A stretch of DNA of 64,000 nucleotides from Pseudonocardia sp. T1-2H (GCF_038039215.1 NZ_JBBPCL010000001.1:3224001-3288000), one strand, 5' to 3'; positions 7,516 to 16,933 are shown, numbered from the stretch's first letter. The notes: generated by a model from the letters alone, not told the origin. Translations and numbers: made by a program.

Positions 7516-9588
7516 TCACTGGGGACCCGCCACGTTCTTGCGCAGCACGGCGTCGAACCCGTTCTGGTAGGTCAGCGTGTACTTGCCCGACGCGACGGCC
7601 TGCTGGATGACGTCGAGGGTCCAGCCGGGCTGCCTGCCGTTGAGCACGACGCCCTCCAGCTCCATCGACTTGTAGACCAGGATGACGTCCGGGTACTCCA
7701 GGTTGATGCAGGGGATCGGATCGGCCGCGAGCGCGGGACACTTCTTCCCGTCGATGTTGCCGCCGCGGTCGTACTTCCCGATCCCGGTGATCCCGTACGG
7801 CCCCACGCTGGAGATCGGCATGATCTTGCTGCCCGGCGGGGTGGTCGCGTAGACGTCGCGGGTGATCGCGATGTCCTCGGCGGTGACGTTCATGTAGGCG
7901 TCGTTGCCGCCCCGGATGACGATGACGGAGCAGAACGTCAGCAGCATGCCGACCGCCAGGATCTTCTCCCGGCCGCGGTTCTTGCGGGCGAAGCTGCGCA
8001 GGGCGTCCGCGCCGAGGATCGTGAGGATCGGCAGGCCGTACAGCACGATGCGCAGGAACAGCTCCCCGCCGTAGCTCTGCACCGCGGCGAAGGCCATCGG
8101 CACGGCGGCCAGGGCGATCGGCACGAGGTCCCGGCGTCGCTTCCAGTAGACCCACGCCCCGACGATCGCGAGCAGCCACGTCAGGCCGGGCACCAGGATC
8201 CGCATCAGCTTGACCGCGATCTGCCCGGTGTCCCCCGCGAGCCGGTCCGCGACGCCGGCCTGCAGCGCCCCGTCGTCCTCCCCGCTCCCGGTGATCAGGC
8301 TGAGCTGGGTCATCCAGAAGTCCCGGCCTGCGATCAGCACGTAGACCGCGACGGCCAGGATCGCGACGAGCACGAGGCCGCGGCCGCGGAACCGGCCCAC
8401 TACCGCGAGCACGGCGAGCTGCCCGATGATCGCGAACGGGGTGAGCTGGTGGGCCGGCGCGATGGCCAGCAGGCACAGCGACGCGCAGAAGTAGATCAAC
8501 AGCAGCTGCCGCGGGGGCAGCGTCGGCCGGTTCGGCGGGGTCATCGCCGCGACCGTCCAGCGTCGCCAGAGCGGGAGCTTCGCGGTCGTCCCGCTCGGCC
8601 AGTGGGCGGCGCCGAGCGGATCCGTCCGGCGGGTGGCCAGCGGGCCGAGCGCGAAGGTCAGCACCGTCAGCAGCAGCACGATGCCGGTCGCCTGCGGCGA
8701 GAAGTAGTCCTGCTCGATCCAGTTCAGGCCGACGAACAGCCATGCCGCCACCCACGGCGCGCGGTGCCCGCCGAGCATGGACTTCGCGAGGGCGTAGACG
8801 CCGATCGCCCACACCGCGACGACGGCCGGCGGGAACCAGCGGAGCACCTCGTCGAGCTGCCCGACCCCCGCGGCCTGCCGGAAGAACGCCCACTGGGCGA
8901 AGAAGGCGGGCCAGTAGAACCGCGCGTCGACACCCTGCGGCGGGACGCCGTTGCCCGACGCGATGGCGTCGACGAAGCCGGACAGCAACCAGGCCGTGGT
9001 GAACCGCGCCTCCGGCATGACCACCGAGGGCATGCCGGTGCTGCAGAGGATCAGGATGGCGGTCGCGGTGCCGAGCATCGGCACGCGCGGCCGCGGGGAC
9101 CAGAGCTCGGCGACGCAGGCGCCGACGGCACAGGCCAGGGCGAGCCAGCCGGCGACGCCGAGGACCTGGGCGAGGCCCCAGCCGCCGAGCTCGTCGAGGT
9201 TCGTCGTGGCCGCGGCCACCGGCAGCAGCGCGACGGCCAGCAGCGCGAGCACGGGCGAGAGCCAGATCCACAGCCGGGGCACCGGCTCGGTCGCCGCCGG
9301 GCGGGGCGACGACCCGCGCGGGCCCGCGGCCGATGCGGGGACCGGTGGCCGGCCGCCGGCGTGGATCGCCCGCGTGGGCGGGTCGAGGCCACGCACCGCG
9401 GCGGTGGCGGACTCCCCGTGCCCCGCGTCCGGGTTCGAGTAGTACAGCGTCTCGCCGCCGTCGGGGTGTCCGGTCGGCGGCACCACGGGAATCACCTGCG
9501 TGGGGGGATCGATGGGATCGCGCCCCTGCCCGGGTACGTCCTGCCCGTCACGGCCGTCACCCGGCTGACGGGTGTCGGTCGAGGTCAC
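7516..9588 (-). CDS. Large polytopic membrane protein, probable glycosyltransferase
   Basis: 690 residues from a GTG overlapping the TGA of the flippase gene by four bases, with AGGTGA nine bases before it. About 110 N-terminal residues are soluble and rich in Pro and Gly. Then come a dozen or so hydrophobic segments, with an extracytoplasmic-type region (FYWPAFFAQWAFF, WIEQDYFSPQATG). The C-terminal 170 residues are largely soluble and end in a domain with LEYPDVILVYKSMELEG. The topology resembles lipid-linked-sugar glycosyltransferases of the GT-C type, but I see no diagnostic catalytic Asp/Glu motif with certainty. Context (flippase, GT2) supports a role in exported glycan or glycolipid assembly. 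Confidence 0.6.
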   Translation of the reverse strand: MTSTDTRQPGDGRDGQDVPGQGRDPIDPPTQVIPVVPPTGHPDGGETLYYSNPDAGHGESATAAVRGLDPPTRAIHAGGRPPVPASAAGPRGSSPRPAATEPVPRLWIWLSPVLALLAVALLPVAAATTNLDELGGWGLAQVLGVAGWLALACAVGACVAELWSPRPRVPMLGTATAILILCSTGMPSVVMPEARFTTAWLLSGFVDAIASGNGVPPQGVDARFYWPAFFAQWAFFRQAAGVGQLDEVLRWFPPAVVAVWAIGVYALAKSMLGGHRAPWVAAWLFVGLNWIEQDYFSPQATGIVLLLTVLTFALGPLATRRTDPLGAAHWPSGTTAKLPLWRRWTVAAMTPPNRPTLPPRQLLLIYFCASLCLLAIAPAHQLTPFAIIGQLAVLAVVGRFRGRGLVLVAILAVAVYVLIAGRDFWMTQLSLITGSGEDDGALQAGVADRLAGDTGQIAVKLMRILVPGLTWLLAIVGAWVYWKRRRDLVPIALAAVPMAFAAVQSYGGELFLRIVLYGLPILTILGADALRSFARKNRGREKILAVGMLLTFCSVIVIRGGNDAYMNVTAEDIAITRDVYATTPPGSKIMPISSVGPYGITGIGKYDRGGNIDGKKCPALAADPIPCINLEYPDVILVYKSMELEGVVLNGRQPGWTLDVIQQAVASGKYTLTYQNGFDAVLRKNVAGPQ

Positions 9589-11159
9589 CTCTTCACCTCC
9601 GGTCGGAGCCGGCGCCGCAGCGCCGGGGGTATGAGGACGGCCGCCGCGCTGAGCACCTGCACGGCGACGTAGCCGAGCGCGATGGGGAGCAGGGCGGAGT
9701 CCGTGGTCGAACCGGCCGGGGGTGTGGGCAGCGCCGCGACGACCGCCAGCACCAGCAGCGTGTTGACGAGCTGCAGCCGGCTGAAGGCCAGCGCCGCGCC
9801 CGCGGCCTGCCGCACCCCGAGCTCGTGCACCACGACGAGCCGGAACACCAGCCCGATCATCAGGATCTGCAGGATCCGGCTGGCCTCGGCGTAGCCGGGC
9901 CCGAAGATCAGCAGCACCGGCTGGGCCAGCATGATCGCGAGCCCGAGCACCGGCAGGAAGAGCACCATCATCCGGCGCTGGGCCGCCCGGGCCAGCGCAG
10001 CCGCGCGCAGGGGCTCGCGCGCCGTCTGGACGGCGAGCGAGTCCATGTAGAAGGTGGCCGCGATGTCGACGACGGACACCGCCTGCCAGACGATGAAGAA
10101 CGCGGCGCCCGGCCCCGGGCCGAACCGCAGGGTCACCAGCAGCGTGACCTGGTTGTAGAGCAGGGCGCTGCCGATCTGGGCGACGGCCGTCGGGCCGAGG
10201 AAGGAGACGGCCTCCCGGCGGCTGGGGAGCACCGACCCCTCGGCCCGGCGGGCGAAGCGGCGCACCAGCAACGCGATGACCAGCGTCCCGCCGACCGTCC
10301 ACACGACGATCGGGACGACCCACGACACCACGAGGCCCTGGGCGCCGAGGCCTGCCCCCAGCGCGATGAGCAGCCCGATGCGGACCACCGCGAACAGCCC
10401 GTTGCGCCACACCGTCCACCAGGGCCGGTGCATCGCGACCAGGATGAAGTCGTGGACGACGAACACGGCCCAGCCGGCGCAGGCCAGCACGAACAGCAGG
10501 ACACCGACGCCGATCGAGCCGTCGCCGGGTGAGAGCAGCCCGGACGCCGTCGCCCCGAGGTCCGGCACGATCAGCACGTAGACCAGCCCGACGAGGGCGG
10601 ACAGCGGCATGATCAGGAAGAGGCTGCCCCACACGAGCCGGGACGCCTTGCGGCCGGATCCGGGGAGCCACCGGAGCAGGCCGACGTTGATGTTCAGCTG
10701 GGCGCAGCCGCCGATGAGGATGAACGCCGAGACGACGGCCGAGGCCCGCCCGACCTCCTCCTGCGGCATGATCCGCGCAGCGAGCAGCCAGCTGAGGAAG
10801 CCGGCCAGCGAACCGAGGACCGAGCTGATGGACAGCGCGAGGCCGTCCCCGCCGCCGCTCTTCTTCCGGCCGGGCGTCGTCCCCGGTTCGTCGGGCGTAC
10901 TGGCCGGCGCGACCACGCCCAGGACGACGGTCGGGCTCTCGCTGCCCGCCACACCGCCGCCGGACCCCTGAGCCGAGGCCGCGCTCCCGCCCACCGCCGG
11001 GGGAAGCTCGACCGTCGGCTCGTCCGCGTCGTGCGGCGGCAGGACGACCGTCGGTTCGTCCGCGCCCGGTACCGGGCCGGTCCGGGGCCGCGGGGTCGGC
11101 CGCTGGTGACCGGCGCGCTGGGCCGGCGGGTCGATCCCGGCCACGTCCCGTGCCGTCAC
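9585..11159 (-). CDS. Polysaccharide flippase (MATE/MVF-like membrane protein)
   Basis: 524 residues. A disordered N-terminal 110 residues holds repeated acidic Thr-Val motifs (DEPTVVLPP, DEPTVELPP, ESPTVVL). It is followed by 12-14 membrane helices beginning SISSVLGSLAGFLSWLLAARIM, the pattern of Wzx-type oligosaccharide flippases. It is expected to move lipid-linked glycan across the membrane. GTG start 11159 overlaps the previous stop, and its own TGA overlaps the next GTG. The repeated EPTVxLPP motif looks like a short linear interaction or FHA-binding type motif (Thr within acidic context); that reading is speculative. Confidence 0.75.
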   Translation of the reverse strand: MTARDVAGIDPPAQRAGHQRPTPRPRTGPVPGADEPTVVLPPHDADEPTVELPPAVGGSAASAQGSGGGVAGSESPTVVLGVVAPASTPDEPGTTPGRKKSGGGDGLALSISSVLGSLAGFLSWLLAARIMPQEEVGRASAVVSAFILIGGCAQLNINVGLLRWLPGSGRKASRLVWGSLFLIMPLSALVGLVYVLIVPDLGATASGLLSPGDGSIGVGVLLFVLACAGWAVFVVHDFILVAMHRPWWTVWRNGLFAVVRIGLLIALGAGLGAQGLVVSWVVPIVVWTVGGTLVIALLVRRFARRAEGSVLPSRREAVSFLGPTAVAQIGSALLYNQVTLLVTLRFGPGPGAAFFIVWQAVSVVDIAATFYMDSLAVQTAREPLRAAALARAAQRRMMVLFLPVLGLAIMLAQPVLLIFGPGYAEASRILQILMIGLVFRLVVVHELGVRQAAGAALAFSRLQLVNTLLVLAVVAALPTPPAGSTTDSALLPIALGYVAVQVLSAAAVLIPPALRRRLRPEVKR

Positions 11160-11533
11160 TGGGCCACCACGGCGTGCCGCAGCAGGAACGGCACGCTGAC
11201 GGCGGTCAGGATGACCAGCATCCAGTTGGGATGCCACCAGACGGTGCTGACCATGACCTGCGCGGCGAGCAGCGTGGTGGCGACGCCGACGCCGATGGTC
11301 AGCAGCCAGACGTGGGCGGCGGGTGCGCGTCGCAGGAAGCCCGCCGCCGCCCAGCCGGGGCCTAGCAGCAGGAAGGCGATCGTCACGAACAGCCGGACGT
11401 CGCCGGCGATCCCGCCCGAGACGTTCAGCAGGTTCAGCCCACAGGCCACCAGACCGGCCACGGCCAGCAGCAGCGCGACCGCGCGGCGTGCCGTGCGGGC
11501 TCGGGTCAGTTCGGCCGCGGAGGGCATGCTCAC
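11156..11533 (-). CDS. Small four-helix membrane protein
   Basis: 125 residues, almost entirely hydrophobic after a short charged N-terminus. Four membrane helices are visible (about 18-36, 44-63, 72-92, 100-118). No family is recognised. GTG 11533 is chosen; an ATG six bases later is equally possible. It is translationally coupled (GTGA overlap) to the flippase gene, which suggests it acts with the flippase. Confidence 0.6.
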   Translation of the reverse strand: MSMPSAAELTRARTARRAVALLLAVAGLVACGLNLLNVSGGIAGDVRLFVTIAFLLLGPGWAAAGFLRRAPAAHVWLLTIGVGVATTLLAAQVMVSTVWWHPNWMLVILTAVSVPFLLRHAVVAQ

Positions 11534-11678
11534 CGCGTCACTCCGTTCCTCGCCGGTTCGTCACCGGGCTTCTCACGTTCGCCGGCATCCCTTCCGACCC
11601 CCGTCCGGATGCCGGGCCCACACATGACCCGGCGCCCGTCGCGGACGGGCGCCGAGGTCCACACACGGGTGACGCCCG

Positions 11679-12740
11679 TCAGGACGCCTCCTCCTCCAAT
11701 GCGTAACGCATCTCGAGCTCCTGACGCTCCGCCTCGTCGCGCTGCGGCGACGGGCGGTTGGCCGGGTCTGCCGGGCGGTTCCCGTTCCGCGGGCTCGGCG
11801 ACGGGCGGACCGGCGGACGCACCGTCATCGCCGGGCCGGCCGGCTCCGACGGGTGCATCGGCAGGCCCGTCGACGAGTAGCCGCCGTTCACCGCGGGGAA
11901 GCCGTTGGCCGGCGTCGCCGGGCCGAGGTCGACCTCCAGGTCCTCGTGGGACGCGGGGCCGGCGGCACCGTTCGCCTTCTTCTGGAGCGCACGCCGGCGC
12001 TCCGCGGCGAGCGTGCGCAGCACCCGGGTGCCGTCCGCGAAGGTCCGCAGGTTGGTCTCGCCGAACATCCGCTCGCGCTCGAGCGAGGGCACCTCGGTGA
12101 TCTTGAGGCCGGCGGCCGCGACGCGGCAGTTCAGCACGGTCTCGATCTCGAAGCCGTCGCCCCAGAGCATCGACCCGTCCGTGGGTGCGGGAGCGTCCAC
12201 CGCCGGCAGCTCCAGCACGGGCAGAAGATCGGCCCAGAAGGCGTTGTAGCCGTAGCACAGGTCCGTGTACCGGGTCTTGAACAGCGCGTTGGCCACGCCG
12301 TTGAGCCCGAAGTTGCCGGTCTTGCGCAGGAGCGTGATGTCGTCGCTGCCCCCGCCCCGGACGAACCGGCTGCCCTTCGCGAAGTCCGCGCCCGCGACGA
12401 GGGCCGCGACGAATGCGGGGATCTCGTTCGGGTCCGCGGAGCCGTCCGCGTCGAACATGACGATCACATCGCCCGTGGCCGCGGCGAACCCGCAGGCCAT
12501 GGCGTTGCCCTTGCCCTTGCGCGTCTGCGCGATGATCTTGGCCCACGGCAGGACGCGCCGTGCCGTCTCGACGGTCCCGTCGATCGAGTTCCCGTCGACC
12601 ACGATCACCTCGTGCACGGCGGGCCGCACGGCGGCGATCGCCGGCAGCACCACCTCGAGGTTGCGTGCCTCGTTACGGGTCGGCACCACCACGGACACCG
12701 TCGGGTTTCCGCTGCGTTGCATCGCCGATCTCCCCCTCAT
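11679..12740 (-). CDS. Family 2 glycosyltransferase
   Basis: 353 residues. The N-terminal GT-A domain is classical: VSVVVPTRNEARNLEVVLP, EVIVVDGNSIDGT, the metal-binding DADGS (about residue 98), and WGDGFEIETVLN as acceptor-site acidic motif. It resembles dolichyl/polyprenyl-phosphate sugar transferases and related GT2 enzymes. The last 90 residues are Pro-rich and disordered, unusual for the family. It is probably the first cytosolic sugar-transfer step for the membrane genes downstream; 145 bases separate it from them. Confidence 0.8.
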   Translation of the reverse strand: MRGRSAMQRSGNPTVSVVVPTRNEARNLEVVLPAIAAVRPAVHEVIVVDGNSIDGTVETARRVLPWAKIIAQTRKGKGNAMACGFAAATGDVIVMFDADGSADPNEIPAFVAALVAGADFAKGSRFVRGGGSDDITLLRKTGNFGLNGVANALFKTRYTDLCYGYNAFWADLLPVLELPAVDAPAPTDGSMLWGDGFEIETVLNCRVAAAGLKITEVPSLERERMFGETNLRTFADGTRVLRTLAAERRRALQKKANGAAGPASHEDLEVDLGPATPANGFPAVNGGYSSTGLPMHPSEPAGPAMTVRPPVRPSPSPRNGNRPADPANRPSPQRDEAERQELEMRYALEEEAS

Positions 12741-13232
12741 CGCACCGGTCGTGCGGTCGCGGTGACGCCGTGGCGTCCGATCCCTGCTCTGCCCAGACTT
12801 CTACCCGGAATCCTGCTCATCGCTCGGACTATCTCCTCGGGCACGCGTCGCGTTACGTGACGTACCGCTCGTCCTTCCGGGCACACGCCGATGATCCAAC
12901 CGTCTGGCGGTGCGAGAACCGACACCACTGTCGTGGGCACCGGGCGAACTCTACGGAAACCGCACGTCCGACGTTCGACCGGGCTCGATCACCGGGCCGT
13001 TCCGGCACGTCGGACACCCTTCGCGAGGGCCCGGCCCCGGGACGTCGTGATCGTCGGCCGGACCCGGTGCCGGCGCCGTGATCTTCCCGGTCGGGGGTGA
13101 GGCGGAGCCGCTCCCGGCTGCCGGTACCGTCCTGCGGTACCGCAACACGGGTGCACGGCCCGTGACCGACATCCCGGGCGCGGACGGCCGAGCGGGGCCG
13201 GGCCGCCCCGGAACCCAGGGGGCCCTGCGCCG
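12741..13232. other. Divergent intergenic region between two GT2 genes
   Basis: 492 bases with no convincing gene on either strand. It must hold the promoters of both glycosyltransferase genes. CGGTACCG occurs twice within about 20 bases near 13121-13141, a possible operator pair. No RNA element is recognised. Confidence 0.4.
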
Positions 13233-14105
13233 ATGTTGCCCGGCAGTTTCCAACCGACAGTCTCCGTCTGCATCCCGGTCTACAACGGCGAGGCCTACCT
13301 CGCGGAGACGATCCGTTCGGTGCTCGACCAGACCTACGGGGACTTCGAGCTCGTCCTGTTGGACAACAACTGCAGCGACCGCAGCCCGGAGATCATGCGT
13401 TCCTTCGCGGACCCGCGCATCCGCATCGAGCGCAACACCGAGACCCTCCCCCAGCCCCGCAACTGGCGGGTCTGCGTCGACCACACGCGCGCACCCCTGA
13501 TCAAGGTGCTGTGCGCGGACGACGTCCTCCACCCGCGCTGCCTCGAGCTGCAGACCCAGCCGCTGTTGGACGACCCGGGCCTCGCCGTCGTCGCCTCCCG
13601 CCGGCACATGATCGACGAGCAGAGCCGGGTCATCGTGCCGCGCCGCGGGCTCTCCGGGCTGATCGGCGTGCACAGCGCCGCCGAGGTCGCCCGGAAGGTC
13701 GTCCGGAACGGGGCGAACCCGATCGGCGAGGTCGGCAACGTCATGTTCCGGCGCGCGGACTTCATGGCCATCGGGGGCTGGCGCGAGGACCGCCCGCTCG
13801 TCATGGACATCGACTGCTTCGTGCGGCTCCTCAAGTTCGGCGAGTTCCTCGGCCAGCCCGAGGCCCTCGCCGCGTTCCGGATCGGCGGCAGCTCGATCAC
13901 CGCCGAGCGGATGGACGAGATCTACGCGGCGCAGCGGGCGCTGACCGAGGAGCTGGGCGAGTCCCCCGAGTACGACGTGCGGGGCCTCGACGTGACGATC
14001 GGCCGTGCGCTCGCGCCGTTCGGCCGGATGCGTCGTTCCCTGCTGTTCACTTTGTCGGGCCTCGCGGCGAAGCGGGACGCCCGGCGGGAGAGCGTCACCA
14101 CCTGA
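13233..14105 (+). CDS. Family 2 glycosyltransferase
   Basis: 290 residues of the GT-A type: PTVSVCIPVYNGEAYLAETI at the N-terminus, FELVLLDNNCSDRS for nucleotide-sugar binding, a metal-site Asp pair in VLCADDVLHP, and GGWREDRPLVMDIDCFVRL as the acceptor region. No membrane segment. It is divergent from the other GT2 gene and probably adds sugars to the same or a related surface glycan. ATG follows a purine-rich stretch. Confidence 0.8.
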   Translation: MLPGSFQPTVSVCIPVYNGEAYLAETIRSVLDQTYGDFELVLLDNNCSDRSPEIMRSFADPRIRIERNTETLPQPRNWRVCVDHTRAPLIKVLCADDVLHPRCLELQTQPLLDDPGLAVVASRRHMIDEQSRVIVPRRGLSGLIGVHSAAEVARKVVRNGANPIGEVGNVMFRRADFMAIGGWREDRPLVMDIDCFVRLLKFGEFLGQPEALAAFRIGGSSITAERMDEIYAAQRALTEELGESPEYDVRGLDVTIGRALAPFGRMRRSLLFTLSGLAAKRDARRESVTT

Positions 14106-14160
14106 GCTCCTCCCGCCCGTCCCCCCGGACAGGTGCATCCGGGTGGCTCTCGCACAAAGT

Positions 14161-14190
14161 TTGCGACAGCCCCGATCGGGTGTTTAGCCT
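14161..14190 (+). promoter_or_regulatory. Putative sigma70-type promoter of cbiMNQO
   Basis: TTGCGA at 14161-14166 and TTAGCC at 14184-14189 are separated by 17 bases, with the start codon about 85 bases downstream. I searched the leader for the conserved GCCACTG box of a cobalamin riboswitch and did not find it. Confidence 0.4.
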
Positions 14191-14273
14191 GGGCTGCCGC
14201 CGGTTCCCCGGTCGGTCCCCTCGGCCGCCTGGAGGACGGGTTGTCCGGATCGCCGCACGAGGCGGTCGTCGCC

Positions 14274-14960
14274 ATGCACATGAGCGACGGCCTCGTGAAC
14301 GCCCCCACGTCGCTGCTGTTCGGCGCGGTCGCGCTCGTCTGGCTGGTGCTGGCCGCGCTGCGCGCCCGTGCGGACCTCGACGACCGCACGGCCCCGATGG
14401 CGGGCCTGGTCACGGCGTTCGTCTTCGCCGTGCAGATGATCAACTTCCCGATCCTGCCCGGCGCCAGCGGACACCTGCTCGGGGGCGCCCTCGTCGCGAT
14501 CCTCGTCGGGCCGTGGGTCGGCACGCTCTGCATCGCGATCGTGCTGGTGGTGCAGGCGCTGCTGTTCGCCGACGGCGGGCTCACCGCGCTGGGCACGAAC
14601 ATCACCAACATGGCGCTGATCGGCGTCGTCGTCGGGTACGCGGTGGCCGTGGCGCTGCGTCCGCTGGCCCGGCGCGGCAAAGGTGGTCTCGCCGCGACGG
14701 CATTCGTCGCCGCCTTCCTCAACACGGTCGTCGCGTCGCTGGGCTTCGTCGTCGAGTACGCGGTCGGCGGCTCCGGCGGGGCGAGTCTCGGCACCGTGTT
14801 CGGGCTGATGGTGGGTCTGCACGCGCTGATCGGCATCGGCGAGGGTGTGATCACCGCAGCGACCGTCACGGCCGTCGCGGCGGTCCGCCCGGACCTCGTG
14901 TACCTGTTGCGCGGCGCCAAGGCCCCGCTGCTGCGCCGGGCCGCCGGGACCGCGTCGTGA
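14274..14960 (+). CDS. cbiM: ECF cobalt/nickel importer, substrate-binding membrane component CbiM
   Basis: 228 residues. It begins Met-His-Met-Ser-Asp-Gly. The His at position 2 and the following segment form the metal site in CbiM/NikM. Other family signals are VQMINFPILPGASGHLLGGALVAILVGPW and the C-terminal LHALIGIGEGVITA. About six to seven membrane helices. It captures Co2+ or Ni2+ for the ECF transporter encoded by the next three genes; the metal cannot be chosen from sequence. ATG 14274 is fixed by the family's invariant N-terminus. The stop overlaps the next start. Confidence 0.87.
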   Translation: MHMSDGLVNAPTSLLFGAVALVWLVLAALRARADLDDRTAPMAGLVTAFVFAVQMINFPILPGASGHLLGGALVAILVGPWVGTLCIAIVLVVQALLFADGGLTALGTNITNMALIGVVVGYAVAVALRPLARRGKGGLAATAFVAAFLNTVVASLGFVVEYAVGGSGGASLGTVFGLMVGLHALIGIGEGVITAATVTAVAAVRPDLVYLLRGAKAPLLRRAAGTAS

Positions 14961-15322
14961 CCCGGGGCCGCAGCCTCGGCTTCCTGCTGGGGTTCCTCGC
15001 CGTCGCCCTGCTCGTCGCGGGCGGGTTCTCCTACCTCGCCAGCCCGGACCCGGACGGCCTGGACACCGTCGCGCTGCAGGGGTGCCAGGTCACCGGGACC
15101 GACGCCGGCGAGCAGCTCACCGGCACCTGCATCGCGCAGCACACCACGGACCACGCGATGAGCTCCTCGCCGCTCGCGGACTACACGGTGGGCGGCGGCG
15201 CGGGCACCACCGGGCTCGCCGGGATCCTCGGCGTGATCGTCACGCTCGCGCTGGCGGGCGGGCTGTTCTGGGCGCTGCGCCGGCGCGGGGTCGCCCCCAC
15301 CGACGACGGCCAGGGCCGATGA
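14957..15322 (+). CDS. cbiN: CbiN-like PDGLE-domain component of cobalt/nickel importer
   Basis: 121 residues, two membrane helices with an external loop. The loop holds PDGLDTVALQGCQ, the PDGLE-domain signature of CbiN-like or CbiM-fused partners. GTG 14957 overlaps the cbiM TGA. The loop also has two cysteines, which are not typical of CbiN and may be paired outside the membrane. Confidence 0.75.
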   Translation: MTRGRSLGFLLGFLAVALLVAGGFSYLASPDPDGLDTVALQGCQVTGTDAGEQLTGTCIAQHTTDHAMSSSPLADYTVGGGAGTTGLAGILGVIVTLALAGGLFWALRRRGVAPTDDGQGR

Positions 15323-15347
15323 GGGGTCGGGGCCGATGAGGGGTCGA
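15314..15347 (+). repeat. 17-bp tandem duplication around the cbiN stop
   Basis: GGCCGATGAGGGGTCG is repeated with a 17-base period, so the cbiN stop context occurs twice. It looks like a recent slip duplication and shifts the cbiQ start 31 bases away from the cbiN stop, where the other genes of the operon overlap. Confidence 0.8.
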
Positions 15348-15352
15348 GGCTG

Positions 15353-16120
15353 ATGGGCGCGGGCCACGCGCACCCGCTGCACCTCGCCCGGGACTCGCCG
15401 GTCCACCGGCTCCCGCCGCAGGTCAAGATCGTCGCGGCGTTCCTGGGCGTGGTCTGCGTGGTCGCGACCCCGCGCGAGGCGTTTGTCGTGTTCGCGGGGT
15501 ATCCGGTGGTGCTCGGCGCGGTGTGGTGGGCCGCCCGGATCCCGGCCGGCTGGATCCTGCGCCGCGCCGTGATCGAGCTGCCCTTCGTCGTGCTGGCGGT
15601 GCTGCTGCCGCTCACCGGCCCGGACCCGCGGGTCGAGTGGCTGGGCATGTCGCTGTCGGAACCCGGGCTGCTCGGGGCGTGGAACATCCTCGTCAAGGGC
15701 ACGCTCGGCGTCCTGACGTCGCTGACCCTGGCTGCGACGACGTCGATGCGGGACCTGCTCGTCGGGTTGCAGCGGCTGCACGCCCCGGCCCTGGTGACCA
15801 CGATCGCGACGCTGATGCTGCGCTACGTCGACGTGATCGTCGCCGAGGCCGGCCGGATGCGGCTCGCCCGCGTCTCCCGCGGGCACGACCCGCGCTTCCT
15901 CTGGCAGGCCGGGGCCACCGCCCGCGGCGTCGGGGCGTTGTTCGTCCGGTCCTACGAGCGCGGGGAGCGGGTGCACCTGGCGATGCTGTCCCGGGGGTGG
16001 TCGGGCGCGATGCCGGTGCTGTCGACGGCCGGGCTCGCGACGCGGCGGGACTGGACGGCGGGGCTGGCGCCGGTGGGCGTCGCGGCGCTGCTGGCCTTCT
16101 CGGGATGGGTGATCGTGTGA
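15353..16120 (+). CDS. cbiQ: ECF importer transmembrane coupling protein CbiQ (EcfT)
   Basis: 255 residues, several membrane helices. The coupling helices that contact the ATPase are seen in RLARVSRGHDPRF and AMLSRGWSG, each with the Ala/Ser-Arg-Gly core typical of EcfT. It links CbiM to CbiO. An ATG within the tandem duplication region is used as start. The stop overlaps the GTG of cbiO by four bases. Confidence 0.85.
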   Translation: MGAGHAHPLHLARDSPVHRLPPQVKIVAAFLGVVCVVATPREAFVVFAGYPVVLGAVWWAARIPAGWILRRAVIELPFVVLAVLLPLTGPDPRVEWLGMSLSEPGLLGAWNILVKGTLGVLTSLTLAATTSMRDLLVGLQRLHAPALVTTIATLMLRYVDVIVAEAGRMRLARVSRGHDPRFLWQAGATARGVGALFVRSYERGERVHLAMLSRGWSGAMPVLSTAGLATRRDWTAGLAPVGVAALLAFSGWVIV

Positions 16121-16894
16121 GCGCGCCTTCGACCCGGGCGGGGACCGGCGTGGACGCGGTCACCGCGCCGTCGCTCGAGGTCAGGGACCTCGCCTTCGCC
16201 TATCCGGACGGACACCAGGCGCTGTTCGGGGTGGACCTGCGGATCGAACGGGGCGAGCGGGTCGCGCTGCTCGGCCCGAACGGCGCGGGCAAGACGACCC
16301 TGGTGCTGCACCTGAACGGCATCCTGGACGCCGGGGAGGGCATGGTCCGGGTGGGCGGCCTGCCGGTGGAGCGGGCACACCTGAAGGAGATCCGCCGCCG
16401 GGTCGGGATCGTGTTCCAGGACCCCGACGACCAGCTGTTCATGCCGACCGTCCGCGAGGACGTGGCCTTCGGTCCGGCGAACTTCGGGGTGCCCGTCGAG
16501 GAGCTGGGCGCACGGGTGGACCGGGCGCTCGAGGCCGTGGGGATGGCGGAGCACGCGGACCGCTCGCCGCTGCACCTCTCCGGCGGTCAGCGGCGGCGGG
16601 TCGCGCTGGCCACGGTGCTCGCCTGCGACCCGGAGATCCTGGTCCTCGACGAGCCGTCGTCGAACCTGGACCCGGTGGCCCGCCGCGAGCTCGCCGAGGT
16701 GCTGCTGGGGCTGGGCCGGACGATGCTGATGGTCACCCACGACCTGCCGTACGCGCTGCAGCTCTGCCCGCGCAGCGTCGTCCTGGACGACGGGGTCGTC
16801 GTCGCGGACGGACCGACCAGGGGAGCTCCTGGCGGACCGCGACCTCCTCGCGGCCCACCGCCTGGAGCTCCCCTACGGCTTCTCCCTCACCTGA
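16117..16894 (+). CDS. cbiO: ECF importer ATPase CbiO, frameshift near the C-terminus
   Basis: ABC ATPase powering metal uptake. Walker A LLGPNGAGKTT, Q-loop VFQDPDDQLF, signature LSGGQRRRVALA, Walker B ILVLDEPSSNLDP and the switch His in MVTHDLPYAL are all intact. After VADGPTR the reading frame is lost at a GGGG run (16820-16823). Removing one G restores ELLADRDLLAAHRLELPYGF and a stop at 16892-16894. The catalytic domain is untouched, so the frameshift affects only about the last 23 residues. GTG start overlaps the cbiQ stop. Confidence 0.85.
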
Positions 16895-16933
16895 GGCCAC
16901 CCGCGTCGTGGCTCCACAACGCGGGTCTCAGGT
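16889..16933. terminator. Hairpin at the end of cbiO
   Basis: Outer arms ACCTGAG and CTCAGGT enclose inner 13-base arms (16899-16911 and 16914-16926, one mismatch) built on CCCGCG. It includes the cbiO stop codon and lies between convergent genes. A second, similar CGCGTCACGGAGCCACAACG hairpin-like copy follows at about 16941. Confidence 0.55.

Noticed and set aside
14106..14273. Cobalamin riboswitch before cbiM
   Set aside because: No B12 box and too short a leader.
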